Shown: positions 33,635-44,744 of the stretch, piece after piece
How the letters are laid out: every line of letters starts with the position of its first letter
Position numbering within the stretch: the stretch's first letter is position 1
NCBI RefSeq assembly: GCF_020921035.1
Contig: NC_063158.1
Coordinates: 24,662,178-24,726,177, forward strand
Direction of reading: 5' to 3'
Source of the DNA: Rhodamnia argentea
Lineage: Eukaryota > Streptophyta > Magnoliopsida > Myrtales > Myrtaceae
Length of the DNA stretch: 64,000 nucleotides
Made by a program: the position numbers and the translations under genes
The notes under the pieces: model-generated
What the model saw: the letters and a program-made list of their open reading frames with translations, nothing else
Databases searched by the model: none
What the model was told of the DNA's origin: nothing

Positions 33635-33687
<53 letters not shown>

Positions 33688-33825
33688 CCTAGTCACATCT
33701 TCATCAGTGTTGATGAGCCGTCAGTTGAGCTTTTTGACTTGCTTCTGCAGATGTTCCATTTGGTTCCGTCGCCGGGAGGGAGCTTCTTCGTGCAGAACGA
33801 CATGTTTCGCCTGAACTACGGCTGA
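33332..33825 (+). CDS. NTF2: Nuclear transport factor 2
   Basis: Two exons, 33332-33631 and 33751-33825, encode 124 residues, the full length for NTF2 (123-127). The fold is recognisable throughout: FVDHYYHLFDKDRASLSSLY, MLTFEGQRVVGAHAIAEKL, LPFDQCQHLISTVDSQPS, LLRFSQMFHLVP and the C-terminal FFVQNDMFRLNYG. Glu of TFEG and the Asp of NDMF match the residues that hold RanGDP. The protein is a homodimer that carries RanGDP from cytoplasm to nucleus through FG nucleoporins. Compared with Arabidopsis NTF2A/B as I remember them, the order of motifs is unbroken. The intron (33632-33750) carries a CT repeat next to its donor. The ATG after the GA run is chosen because MEEQ aligns with the family N-terminus. 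Confidence 0.94.
33637..33683. repeat. (CT)n microsatellite in the NTF2 intron
   Basis: About 23 CT units starting five bases after the 5' splice site. Confidence 0.95.
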
Positions 33826-34967
33826 AATTGCTGCAAATTTTGGATTTACAACTTTTTGTGAAGCTGACATTGATTCCATGGAAGTTCATATCAGACGAAT
33901 GGGCTTGGTGCGATCCACTGGCCCAACATTTATGAGGACCTTAAGTTCGGACCAACCCAACAATTACTTGTTCTTGATCCTTTTCTTTCTTCTTTCTTTC
34001 CTTTTTTTCCCATTATTATTTGGTGTGGGAGTTTATTTAGTTATTTACTTCATTGTGTCGAATGCAAAACCACATTGGTCTTTTACCAAGACCGCAAAAA
34101 TAATGGAAAAAAGCTTCGTTTGTAAAACCGATTTACTGAGTGAATTATTTTTGGGTGTTTAACGTGGCTCGGCCGCTTAAATGTCACTTGGAATCCGCCA
34201 CGTCGCTTAAGAACTAAATCTATAAATGAATTTGCAACACGTATAGTATTGTTCTTAAACTTATAATTCTTAAGACATACTCGGCATACTTGGCTCGCTA
34301 ATGCTGGATGAGAAAGGAAAGGGCATGTTTCTTAATCTTGGTCGATTCATATTGTTCTTTTCTCAAATAGGAGTAACTAACATTTGACCACGGGTATATG
34401 CCCAGGGCCTCTTTCTTCTTTCTTCTTTCTTTTTTTTTTTCAAAAGAGTAAAGGAATAGTTGAACCACGAGTTGCGGCACTTAAATTTAAGGACGTCCGT
34501 GTTAACTTTGACACGAGAGGACACGACTTGACACGTTCATCAGTGATAAAACTCCAAAATTCTGAGTTGATGCTAAGTGTTGAGGCCAGTGGGATCGGCT
34601 TTAGGGTCATCATAATTGGTGTAACTAGCTACATATATGGACATCGTCCATATCGCACGAGCTTATTCCCTAATTGAAACCCATAAAGATAACAATGTCT
34701 TTCTATACTAAGCTACTGGATTAGCCATGCCATGAAAATTGTGCAAAATGGTAGATTGATAAAAGTTTCCAACAGGTTATAGAATAGAAAAATGAAAAAT
34801 AAAAAAGTTCAATTGGGAATTAGATGGGTGGGCACAGTTTGAGAGCCATTTCCAATCAATCTATTTTGAGGAAATGAAAACTTATGCCACTCATTAGAAT
34901 GCAATTATTAATGGAGGTAGGGTCGTTGTATTCACCTTCATCATTAGGGTTAGACATTACTGACAAT
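33826..34967. other. Intergenic, no gene seen
   Basis: The NTF2 3' untranslated region probably covers the first few hundred bases. The frames at 33878-34162 and 34384-34677 are not recognisable proteins. Confidence 0.4.
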
Positions 34968-36056
34968 TGTTGTCTTTGACGATATTACTTAGAGGGGGTG
35001 AATAGGTAATTCTAAATTATTTTAAAAATTAACGCGGAATTTGAACAAGTTCAAAACACAACTTGAAACAGTTTAGATATAAGTTCAGAATATAACGTGC
35101 AGAGATCCAAACACAATAGAGAAAGTTTAGAGTAAGAGAGAATTGCATGCCGATAGCAGATTGGCTGAATTCCACTATATGAATCGATAAAATGTTACAA
35201 GAGATATTTACTCTTAATCACACTTACGTAACCTATGAAAGATAAAACTTATAGCTCTCGAGAATAAGTATATGAATTTGAACAACTCGAGCACTTTGGA
35301 ATTGTAATTTCTGATCTCTCTCGGTTGGTCACCATGGATCTTCCTTTTATACTCATTTATCCCCAAACTAGTCGTTGGATAGGTCTTCAAAGGATAGCTC
35401 TTCAATCATTGATTGAACGCCATCAATCGTGATTAAACGAGACCGTTTCTGGGACGATATGGTAGCCGTTATAATAGAATATGAACTCTTCAGATTTAGT
35501 CGCCTATACAACTAAATCCTCGGTTTTCATAAGTAGAGTTAATTCAAATCTTCATCAAAACTTTTTCCTTGAAGGTAATATTCAATCGAAGATATTCTCC
35601 CGATCTGATTGATAAAAAATCTTGTCAATCAAAGATTACGGACTTCCATAAATAACACGACCAAACCAGAAACCCGCCAAACAAAGATCTTCAGAATCAT
35701 GACGAGAGATATTGCAGAATCCGAACATAATTCAGAAACAGTTTCAAAAGTATAAACTCTTTTAATCTAAACAGAGTAGAATAGTGACTCTGAACTCCAA
35801 TAAAGTCCTTGCTGACGTGTCACATAAATCTTCTTAAGATCAAGTCATCCTCCATCCGAATACAAGACTTTAAATATCTCTGAAGCAAATACGTGACAAC
35901 TCCACTTTGAGTGTGAACGCCAGTTTTGGAACAATATAAGCTTTTATTCACATGTTCATTCTTGCAATATAAATTTTATTTGTATTAAACGGATTCTTTT
36001 CAAATAAGGATAGTTTTGTTAGAATCAAAATAATCAAAAAGAAGGTTTTCTCAACA
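34968..36056 (-). mobile_element. Solo LTR with 5-bp target duplication (fossil)
   Basis: A 1,089-bp block that starts TGTTGTCTTTGAC and ends GGTTTTCTCAACA, flanked by the identical 5-mer ACAAT at 34963-34967 and 36057-36061. The word 'GAGGGGGTGAATAGG' near its left end is common near the 3' end of plant Copia LTRs, so the element most likely lies on the minus strand. There is no internal coding region and no second LTR, as expected after recombination between the two LTRs. The exact target duplication suggests moderate age. Confidence 0.8.
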
Positions 36057-36093
36057 ACAATGACTTTGTAAACAACTAAGCGATGCACATTAA

Positions 36094-36336
36094 GATTCTA
36101 TTTGTTTCACGAAAAACAAATAATTTGAAAAATATTTTCCTAAAAATGATCGCTTTTATCGTTTGAAATAATTAGTTAATGGAAAATATTCTCATTACCA
36201 ATAAAAATTTATTCCTAAACATATTCGTAGACAAATTAAAATAATCTTCGTTCGTTCATTTTTGCGAGTGGTATAATCGATTATTTTTAGGAAAATATTT
36301 TCTAAATCATCCATCTTCTGCGAAACAAATGGAGCC
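36094..36336. mobile_element. Tourist-like MITE, intact copy with TAA duplication
   Basis: 243 bp. Ends GATTCTATTTGTTTC and GAAACAAATGGAGCC are inverted repeats, flanked by TAA at 36091-36093 and 36337-36339, the 3-bp target used by PIF/Harbinger (Tourist-like) elements. Related copies are at 9939/14515 (split), 18486-18720 and 60592-60824. Non-coding. Confidence 0.8.
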
Positions 36337-36689
36337 TAATTGCTACTATGCTTAGCATCTATTGCATGCTTGTCCAGCAGTCAAATTCTTGATTGAACTT
36401 GTATAACACATAATTTCTTGAGCCCAACTTCCACCTAAAGAAACAATAAATGAGAGAATTGAGTCTTAACTTACCTCAGCTTGGGGATAAAGTACTCCAC
36501 CAATGATTGACCATAGCTTTGAAAAATCTAATCTTCCCCTTCATTCATGAAAACTTTCCCGCCACAGAAAATCTAGACTGTGACGTGGGTATCATGTAAC
36601 GTACTAACGTAATATCATCCACTCGATTAAAGGAATGTTGTCCCTTCCGATGCCCACCACCTATAATCATATGCCTTACGTAAAGGAAA

Positions 36690-37005
36690 AATTACTCCAT
36701 CAATTCTAAATTCTACTGTACGGATGCTAGCTCAATCATAATTTTTTATTTTATTTTGTCAAATTAATCCTAACCTTTTTGAGAAAAATTCCAAGGTAAT
36801 CCTTTCAGTCTATTTAACCAGAAATTGCTAACATATTATTTTAATAATTGCCGAACGTCCTACATGACACACGGCCACTTCAGTAATTTTCGGCAAAAAG
36901 TGACCAAATAAACTACCTAACAATTTCGAGCCAAAGTCTATGACTAAATTGACAAAATTGAAAAGTTTTAAGACTGAATTGGCATCCGCACAATACGTTT
37001 AAGAT
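36690..37005. mobile_element. Diverged Mutator-like MITE copy
   Basis: Left part 'ggaaaaattactccatcaat' and right part 'aaaagttttaagactgaattggca' correspond to the inverted ends of the family member at 17440-18331. The GC-rich core is missing. Confidence 0.5.
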
Positions 37006-37382
37006 TAATTAAACAACTCTACCTTCAGGAAAAGGTAAGAGTCACCATCACCATGCTCACCAAGGCTAGCACCGGCCGTTTTCATAGAGAGAGCACCAGC
37101 GCAACCTCTGTCTTCTCTACCGAGTCACCACCGTCATCCTTCCCTAACTGCGTCCTTGGACACCGGTTTGCACCTTCTTCGACTCTCTCCTCCTCTTCTT
37201 TCTTTTCAACCACCTGCACCGCTCAACACTCCGCCTATATGCCTCGTCGTTGTGACCTCAAAACAAGATCGATCGGAGATGGCCGGCCTTGATTTAAGAT
37301 CAATGAAACTAAACCAATTAAATGTTTCGAGAACCCGGATCAAGACTCGATCCGAGGTTTATGGCCATCACTATCATCAATG

Positions 37383-37445
<63 letters not shown>

Positions 37446-37869
37446 TGTGTTTGGGCTGGTGATTAGGCAAGTCGGTAATTAACGACGGATGTATACATGA
37501 GACAAACATCGACCAGTGTTTTGGATGCACACGAGACATGGGAAAAACTGTCCAAAAAATCATAAATTTATTGTGCTTAGGACTGAATTATCCAAAGTGC
37601 AATAAATTTTGGACTTTTTAGAACATAAGAATGGCGATAGGCCTCCCCTTCTCCAATAACACAGTTGATCGGAAAGTGACCTCAACATGTTACATGAATA
37701 TCATTTAGGCATGTTAATTCTAGATTATTTTCATCACGTATATGTTAATGCCACTGCGACATAGAATTGGTGATGTTCCGCTATATTCTAAGCCTTATGT
37801 GCCCTACGATTCTGACCAAACATAGGGAATACAATGAATATTCAAAGGATTATATTATATATATTGGAA
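37006..37869. other. Intergenic; GA microsatellite, no gene supported
   Basis: Serine/threonine-rich frames at 37053-37482 arise from CT-rich sequence and the GA run at 37387-37440 (about 27 units), which is followed directly by ATGGATGTG and a 13-codon open frame. No known protein. Confidence 0.45.
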
Positions 37870-38275
37870 TTGTGACAATTTAGTTTTAATTTTTTTTTTG
37901 GCCAATTAAGTCCTAAACATTTTGCAATTGTGCTAATTCAATCCATTTTTACAAGCACCGATGTGACAAAATTTTAATAACATTTTAATTTGTTAGTAAT
38001 TTTTCTCTATCTTTTCTTCCTTTTCTTTTCTTTTCTTTGTTAGGGCCAGCAACCTCCCCCGACCCATGCGAGCCCTCTCGCCGGCCCTAACAAAAAAATA
38101 AAAAATCAGCAAAATAGTAAAATATTATTATAATTGGGCCACGTCAATGCCGGCTAGCTAAATAGACTAAATTGGCATAATTGCAAAAGGTTTATGATTC
38201 AATTGGCCAAAAAACAAGTTCATGACTGAATTGGCATAATTGCAATAGGTTTAAAACTTTTTTGGTAATTTTTCC
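37870..38275. mobile_element. Mutator-like MITE copy, left end incomplete
   Basis: Contains 'ggccaattaagtcctaaac' on the left, a GC-rich centre 38040-38090 with 'agggccagc' and its inverse 'gccggccctaac', and on the right 'caattgcaataggtttaaaacttttttgg', the typical end of the family. Confidence 0.6.
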
Positions 38276-41200
38276 TATCTATATCCATATCCACATATAT
38301 GTTCGGTCTAATGGAATTCTTAGACAAGAAGGTATGGTTATCATATTACCATCGGAGTCATTTGTCGATCGAGACTTCAACAGCAGATCCTATGTCATAA
38401 AATCATCATCTTTCTTGACCTTTTCGATACGAGTGGGTGTCGATCTACTTAGTCAATTTTGCGACCTAGCAAAGACTAGATCTATTGGTAATTGAGTTCA
38501 TATAGATAATGCACGACAAATCATAAACAAGGTCATCTCAAAGAAAAAAAAATCACATACACAAAGGAACCATGTGATTTTTTTTAATTATGCAACGAAC
38601 CTTCATTAGAAATCAAGATCCCGAAAAATCCTCCGCGTGGATATCGAAATTATACTCTAAAATCAACAGATTTGATCCTTTGTGCGATTAATTGAACAGA
38701 CAGTATCGGCCCTATGCGACCCGCGTCACATGGTATACGTTCTTCATACATTATTTGCCGATCGATTATGCAAACATTGTCTTTCCTTTTTGTATACTTC
38801 AATGGAGATTGGAGAGAATGTGAAGATCCTTTGCGCCACTTATTAAAGTCAAGGTTTGCTCATTGGGCGACCGAGAGATTGCCACATTGGGCAGTCAGCA
38901 AGATTTGGACTGTGTTGCAGCAAAAGAAGCAAGACCTCCTAAACGTGTTGGCAACCATCTATGCCTATATAGTCTTATATACATTGGGACAAAAAATATC
39001 GGATACAACTAAGCATTTCTAAGCTAAAAAGAGGTAAAATTTTGTCCTCCACACGACTAAACGCACCATCGAGGAGCTGTAGAAGATCCCTCGAAGAAGT
39101 CGCAAGAACTTCTATGCATTGGATCTTGAAATTCTATGCTCAGAAGCACTGTGCAAAGAGAGAAATGGGTAGTTTGAAGGAAGAAAATTTTCTTATGTGC
39201 TCTTGAAACACGACATCTTTGTCCATACAAATTCATCGTGTCGAAGTGTCCCAATCGCTTGTCCAAGGAGTTCATTTGCTCTTTATTTACACGTGTTCTC
39301 TTTCCCCTTATTAACTTAAATTTTGGGTCGAACATTCTAACACTGTATCAAGGTCGGGTTCCGCCTCAATTTATTTCGGGTCTGCAGCTCCTCCATTCCT
39401 CAAATTTCACATGTCATTCATAATCCAGCTTGCACGGTTGCTGAAGTATCTCACATCGCTTATCTAAGATGTTAATATGTCCTTTATATACACGCGGCTT
39501 GCTCTTCCTATTCGTTTAAACATATGAGGAGTACATTCTAAACACACCAGTGACATAGCATGCCAGTAAATGAAAGTGCATCAATTGTATTCATCGTAAC
39601 ACACTATATAATATCGCGCACGCAAGTATATATAATCTAAGGATCCTATAACCTTCTGCCATGAGAGTTTAGGCATAGCAATAAACAAGCCACACCCATA
39701 TTCCAAAAGAATGAAAAATCCAAGTTGCACTTGTATTAGTCACAAATCAATATCTTCCCATAGCCATGTGGCAGGCACGAAAGAATTGAAAATGGCTACC
39801 GAGACAGAGTATATTCTATCATCAAATCTTTATAAAAATAGAATATGCTTATATGGCTGGACATAAATATCTTTTGCTAAGCCTCTCTTATTATTATTAT
39901 TATTATTATTATGTCCCTGAATTTCAATTTTCAAACTACGAATTTTCTGGAATTTGGTTTTGGCATATGGAACTTCGAAGCAATGGGAGAAATGATGTTT
40001 CGCTCATCCACAGCAAAGCTCGTGGTAAGCAAAAGCTGGCAAGAAGACTTGTCAAACAATGATGGTGTGCTATCAACCAATATAATAATGTTTTGACCCT
40101 CTCATTGATTTCTTTGAGAGGAAGAAATTGCGGAATTCATGACAAACGGCGGATCAAAATTTATCAACTACTAATCATCTCCTAATTCTGTCTTTAACTT
40201 TCGCCTGATCGATCGATCCAGTCTGCATCTATCCTAAGTCGGTTGCGATAATCGCAACTTGGATTGTGTTGATTATTTTAATTTGTGCACCCTCGAAAAT
40301 AATATTCTCGTGATCGGCTGTCGGACATTCTTGCTCTTACCCTTTTCCTTTTTCTCTTTAAGTTGTTAGTCACTAGATCATTTTCGCCTTATTGTGTGCA
40401 TATATTGACCGTGAGTTCATTAAATTATCCATTTATAACATATATTATGAATCTTTCCAACAAGAGAATCCTCGAAATTATAGAAGAAATAACTAAAGCA
40501 TAAAGTTATATCGTCTAAGCTCTTGCGATCTCTAATCGGATAGCTTAAGTATGTGAAATAATCAAGGATGCATATACTCATCAAAGAATGTATTTTTTTA
40601 ATTCACAACTTGAAAACCCACCTTTTTGTGAAAATTACTAAAACTCCCATTTGTCGTTCATAGATTTGAACCCTAGCTTTCAAAGTTTTTCCATTTTTTT
40701 ACATTTCACAATGAAATTATAGACTTCAAAATTTTCCAATTAAATTTCCATCCTCCACATTTACCACCCTCTTCCAAACTTAGCCATGGTGCCTCGGTGG
40801 GACCAAAATTGACACACATGAATACAAAAAGATAATGTGTAATCAATATATATATGTACAAAAGAAAAGGTGGTCATATTGGTAATTTGGGCTTAAGTAC
40901 AGACTATAAATTTCGTACACTTAATTTCTTTTTTTTGGTAAAAAATTTCGTACACTTAAATAAAAAAATGGACAAAAAAAAAATTTCAAGCTGCGATGGG
41001 TCGTTGACTGTTCCAAGATTCGGACACCGAACAACATTGGCCTCCGCAATTCATCAATGAATCTTTGTCGGTTAGCGCTGTGTCTAAGGGAGTTCATTAA
41101 ATAGTTTAAAGCATCAAAAAGGTAAAAACAATAATAATAAGTAAAAAACAAATGAATCCCGGATTTTGTGCTAGAACAAAAACTCACAAGATTATAAGAC

Positions 41201-41763
41201 ATTCTCATAATGGCAAAACATATCAATTCCATTTACTAGCTAAATTTAAAATTTATGTATTTATGTCGATCTTCATTTGAAAATGCACGAATACTATATA
41301 ATGTTTATACTGTCAATCCATATACCATCATTAACTCAAAAGGTCTTATTAGTAAGTGGCAAATGACACTCAATTAAATATGAATGGAGATAAAAAAAAA
41401 ATTCAATCTTTTTCATTATTTAATAGCAAATGAAAACGTCATGATAAATCGATAATCGAGCATACCGATGGTAGCTTGCGATTGTGGCAAGGAAATTCCA
41501 AGGACGGGGACACAGTTATTTTTGAAGCTCGATAAAGTACTTAGGTTGGTGTTTTAGAATTTATTTAGCTATGAGTCCGAGCAGTGACGATTACAGTTTT
41601 GTAATTTTGGGAACATACAAGCTAACATTTCCATAACGTCGGGAAAATTTTCTAAACCAGTGCCTCTCTCATTTATTAGGTAACCATATAAAAGATACTA
41701 AGACTTTCCATACTTGATTTTTCATGAGGTTTCATAATTAATTAATTTGAAATTGAGACTTCC

Positions 41764-41807
<44 letters not shown>

Positions 41808-42025
41808 CCAAGTCCAAGGACAAATCGAGGATTTTTGTAGAAAGACACTCCGTCCCCCCTGTCTCTCTCTCTCTCACCAAACAAGCAAGGCACCTTCATT
41901 TGTATTTTAATGTCTTGACTGACCTTTTCATCAATTCCTTCCTCCTACGCCTGCACAGCTTTCCTTCTTCACCCCTCGTTTGGGAGGTTTTCATGCTCAC
42001 CCACCTTGTCCTCCATTCTTCTTAG

Positions 42026-42075
<50 letters not shown>

Positions 42076-42299
42076 GTTTGTTCTTGTTCTTCTGAAGAAG
42101 ACAAGAAGGAGGAGGAGGATGCAGTTTCTTCATTATCTTCTCAATCTTGCATCGGCTTGACATCTTTCCTCTTCTTTGTTTTGTCGGTGGCCTACTCTGG
42201 GTTAATCTTCGGTACATGCTAGCCATGCGCTCTTGAACCTTTTGCAGAGAGGCTGTGCGTTGTTCCTTGGCTTTCCATGAAAAGCACTGAGTAAGAACC
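38276..42299. other. Intergenic, 4 kb without a supported gene
   Basis: AT-rich. Two trinucleotide microsatellites stand out, (TTA)n at 39888-39912 and (AAT)n at 41766-41808, and a (CT)n run at 42028-42073 in the leader region of the next gene. The 102-codon frame at 38714-39022 and the others have no recognisable domain. Confidence 0.45.
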
Positions 42300-42362
42300 A
42301 TGGAAAATGAAGCCTTTTGGCGATGGTCGAAGGAGTTGGGGACAGACTCTCGTCTTTGCTGA
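42300..42362 (+). other. Upstream open reading frame ahead of the RIC10-like gene
   Basis: A 20-residue frame (MENEAFWRWS…) that starts in a favourable context (AACCATGG), about 370 bp before the main start. A leader intron (possible donor AAGGTAAAG at about 42384, acceptor GTGACAG at about 42627) would leave it in the mature leader. Whether it is translated is unknown. Confidence 0.3.
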
Positions 42363-42735
42363 ACCTTGGCCCACTAATTTTAAGGTAAAGCTTTGTGCTG
42401 GTGTTTTATGCAATTTCATGAGTAAAGCTTCTTTTCTTGTCCTCTTAGCCTCAAACATGGCATCTGAACATTTTCCCAAATTAGGTCCCATGTGGGAGAT
42501 TCAGTAATAACCTGAGTTAATGAAGTAGTTGCAAGATTGCAAGGGAAAAAATGCAGATATGCTAATTTCATCTTAACTGAATATCTCTGTTTTTCTTTTC
42601 TTTTGCCCTTTTCAATTCGGTGACAGGGAGAGTGACTGTCTGAGGTTGGTCAGAGATAAATTACTCTCAATTTTGCTCTCCATTTTCATCCTTACAACTG
42701 CTGCATTGGGGCCTGCTTTGCTTGTTGCGTCGCCA

Positions 42736-44744
42736 ATGGCCACCAAGATGAAAGGAATCTACAAAGGCTTCAAATACATCTCCCAAATATTTGGTAAAAT
42801 AATCCCATCCTTTGCTCAAATGGGTTATCTTTCTCTTGATTTTTTTTTTTGCGGGTTCCTATGTCAAAAAAGTGACATTTTTGAGCTTATGTTGATAATG
42901 CATGGTTGCATTTTGTCTGGAATTCTTCTGGTGCTGCTTTAATGGGGGTGATCTGCTTCTGTTCTGTTCCAGTTGTGAAGGAGAGGGAGATGGAAATTGG
43001 GTACCCAACAGATGTTAAACACGTGGCACACATCGGATGGGATGGTCCATCTGGGATTGGACCCAGTTGGGTGAGTAAGATGATGGATTGATGAAGAGAC
43101 GTCCATTTCACTTTCCAGCTTCTGGGTCGTTTTCCATTCCTCTGTTGAGTGATCTTTTCAAAATTAATAATGAAAGGAGAACGCTTTTCTGGTTGTTTAT
43201 TCTAAAAGAATTCTTGGTTATGGTGATTGATTGTCCTTTATGCTGTGATGTTGATGCAGATGAATGAATTCAAGAGTGCACCTGATTTTTCCACTTCCCT
43301 CGGTACCATTGGTGATCCTGGTGACTCCAGCTCTGTTCCTCGCTCCACATGGTCCTCTCAAGGTTTGTTCCTAGAATTACCCTGGGATTTCTTGTCTTGT
43401 ACGTGTGTTTTAAGTATAGTTGTTTGAGTCATGTGGAGATTCATAAACAGACGAGCACGAGTAGGGCTGCTTTGTTTCCCGGGCGAAATTGCTGAGCCAG
43501 ATGCACTTTCAAGGGCCTGTGTTTTAGTTTCGCTGTCGCTTGTTTTTGTTATGATAAGGACAAAAAGTTCTCAAGATTCTTTGCCTCCAAGTGCAAGGGT
43601 TTGGCTCTTCTGTCACTAGAGCATCCTTCCTTTATTAAGGGCAATCTGCTTACTCTTGGACTTGGAAATGTCTTCTGATTTTTGTGGTCCACAGGGCTTC
43701 ACATTTATGTAGTGTACACATTTATGCAGTTCAAGTAAGAGATCTCCATAGAACACATCAGAGCAAGTAGATTGAAACTGATCTTCTCGACTAAGGTTAA
43801 CTGGCATCAGCTTTAACGTGAACTGCTCATGCTGTGTAGAATATGGAAATGAATTAACTATGATGCTGATCTGCTGATCTTTACATTGAATGAGTAGCAC
43901 TTTTGCGTACAACCCACCCTTTTGATATCAGCACCATCCACATGACTTGCTGTTGCGAACTAGTCGTTTGCTTTTGACTTCCCACTTCGTGTATAACTTT
44001 TGTCTCTCAAATATTATGTTGGAAGCAGAAGTTATTCCATGTGTAAGTAATGATCCGACTGCTAGACCCTCTAAATTTCTTATCTTCAGTGGTTGATTAA
44101 GGGATGTGGTAAGGGCCGTAAGGCTTTAGCTCTTATTGGCGGACTTCAATGCTTGAACTGAACATTGTCTTGATGGTAGCATAAACTTTCCTCTTGTAAA
44201 GGCTTATTAAATATCATTGACATTATAATTTTGCCATTCGCATCTCACAAACTGATAAACTTCTATTTCCAGTTATGATTGGAAAAACAGCAGCTAAAAT
44301 ATGTCCTGATTCCTGTTAAAGAACCTCTTTGATGAAGATATTTGTAAGATCTGCAGATGTTGAAGAAGAAATTGTTGAATCTCTCTGATTCTTTAATCCC
44401 ATAAGCACTTCTAGTGGGGCACATTCTATCATATCACCTGAAGTGAAGTGATGACTAATGTGCAAATGAACTGCCTGCCTTCATTTTGTTTCAGTTTTCA
44501 CATAAGTTTCTAGATTTCTACATTCTCCCCTTTTTTCCCTGATGTCCTTCATTTTCTTTTAGTAGATTTTGAGCAAATCTTGGGACAGCAATCGACGTCC
44601 GAGATGTTAAAAGAAAATCTGCCAGCAGGTCTTCCGAATATCCCCAAGAAACAAAAGAGGAAAAAGAGCAAGTCGTCTTCATCCCCCAAGTCTTCATCCT
44701 CGTCAAGATCCTCTCGAGCAGCGAAGTCGAAGGCTTCATTCTAG
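42736..44744 (+). CDS. RIC10: CRIB-domain ROP-interactive protein, RIC10-like
   Basis: Four exons, 42736-42793, 42973-43070, 43260-43362 and 44566-44744, join in frame to 145 residues. The N-terminus [19 protein letters not shown] is followed by [20 protein letters not shown] and [17 protein letters not shown], which contain the CRIB motif (I-G-x-P-T-D-V-x-H-x-x-H-I-G) that binds GTP-loaded ROP GTPases. The middle is acidic and Ser-rich. The C-terminus is a basic Lys/Ser tract ([13 protein letters not shown], then [12 protein letters not shown]), possibly for membrane or nuclear targeting. RIC proteins are plant effectors that pass ROP signals to the cytoskeleton and vesicle traffic. The short form with KGFKY...[13 protein letters not shown] is what I recall for RIC10/RIC11; choosing between those two is not certain. 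The intron of 1.2 kb before exon 4 holds no other gene. Confidence 0.9.

Noticed and set aside
39888-41808. Regular trinucleotide runs considered as a CRISPR-like array
   Set aside because: They are simple (TTA)n and (AAT)n microsatellites without spacers, and the DNA is plant nuclear.
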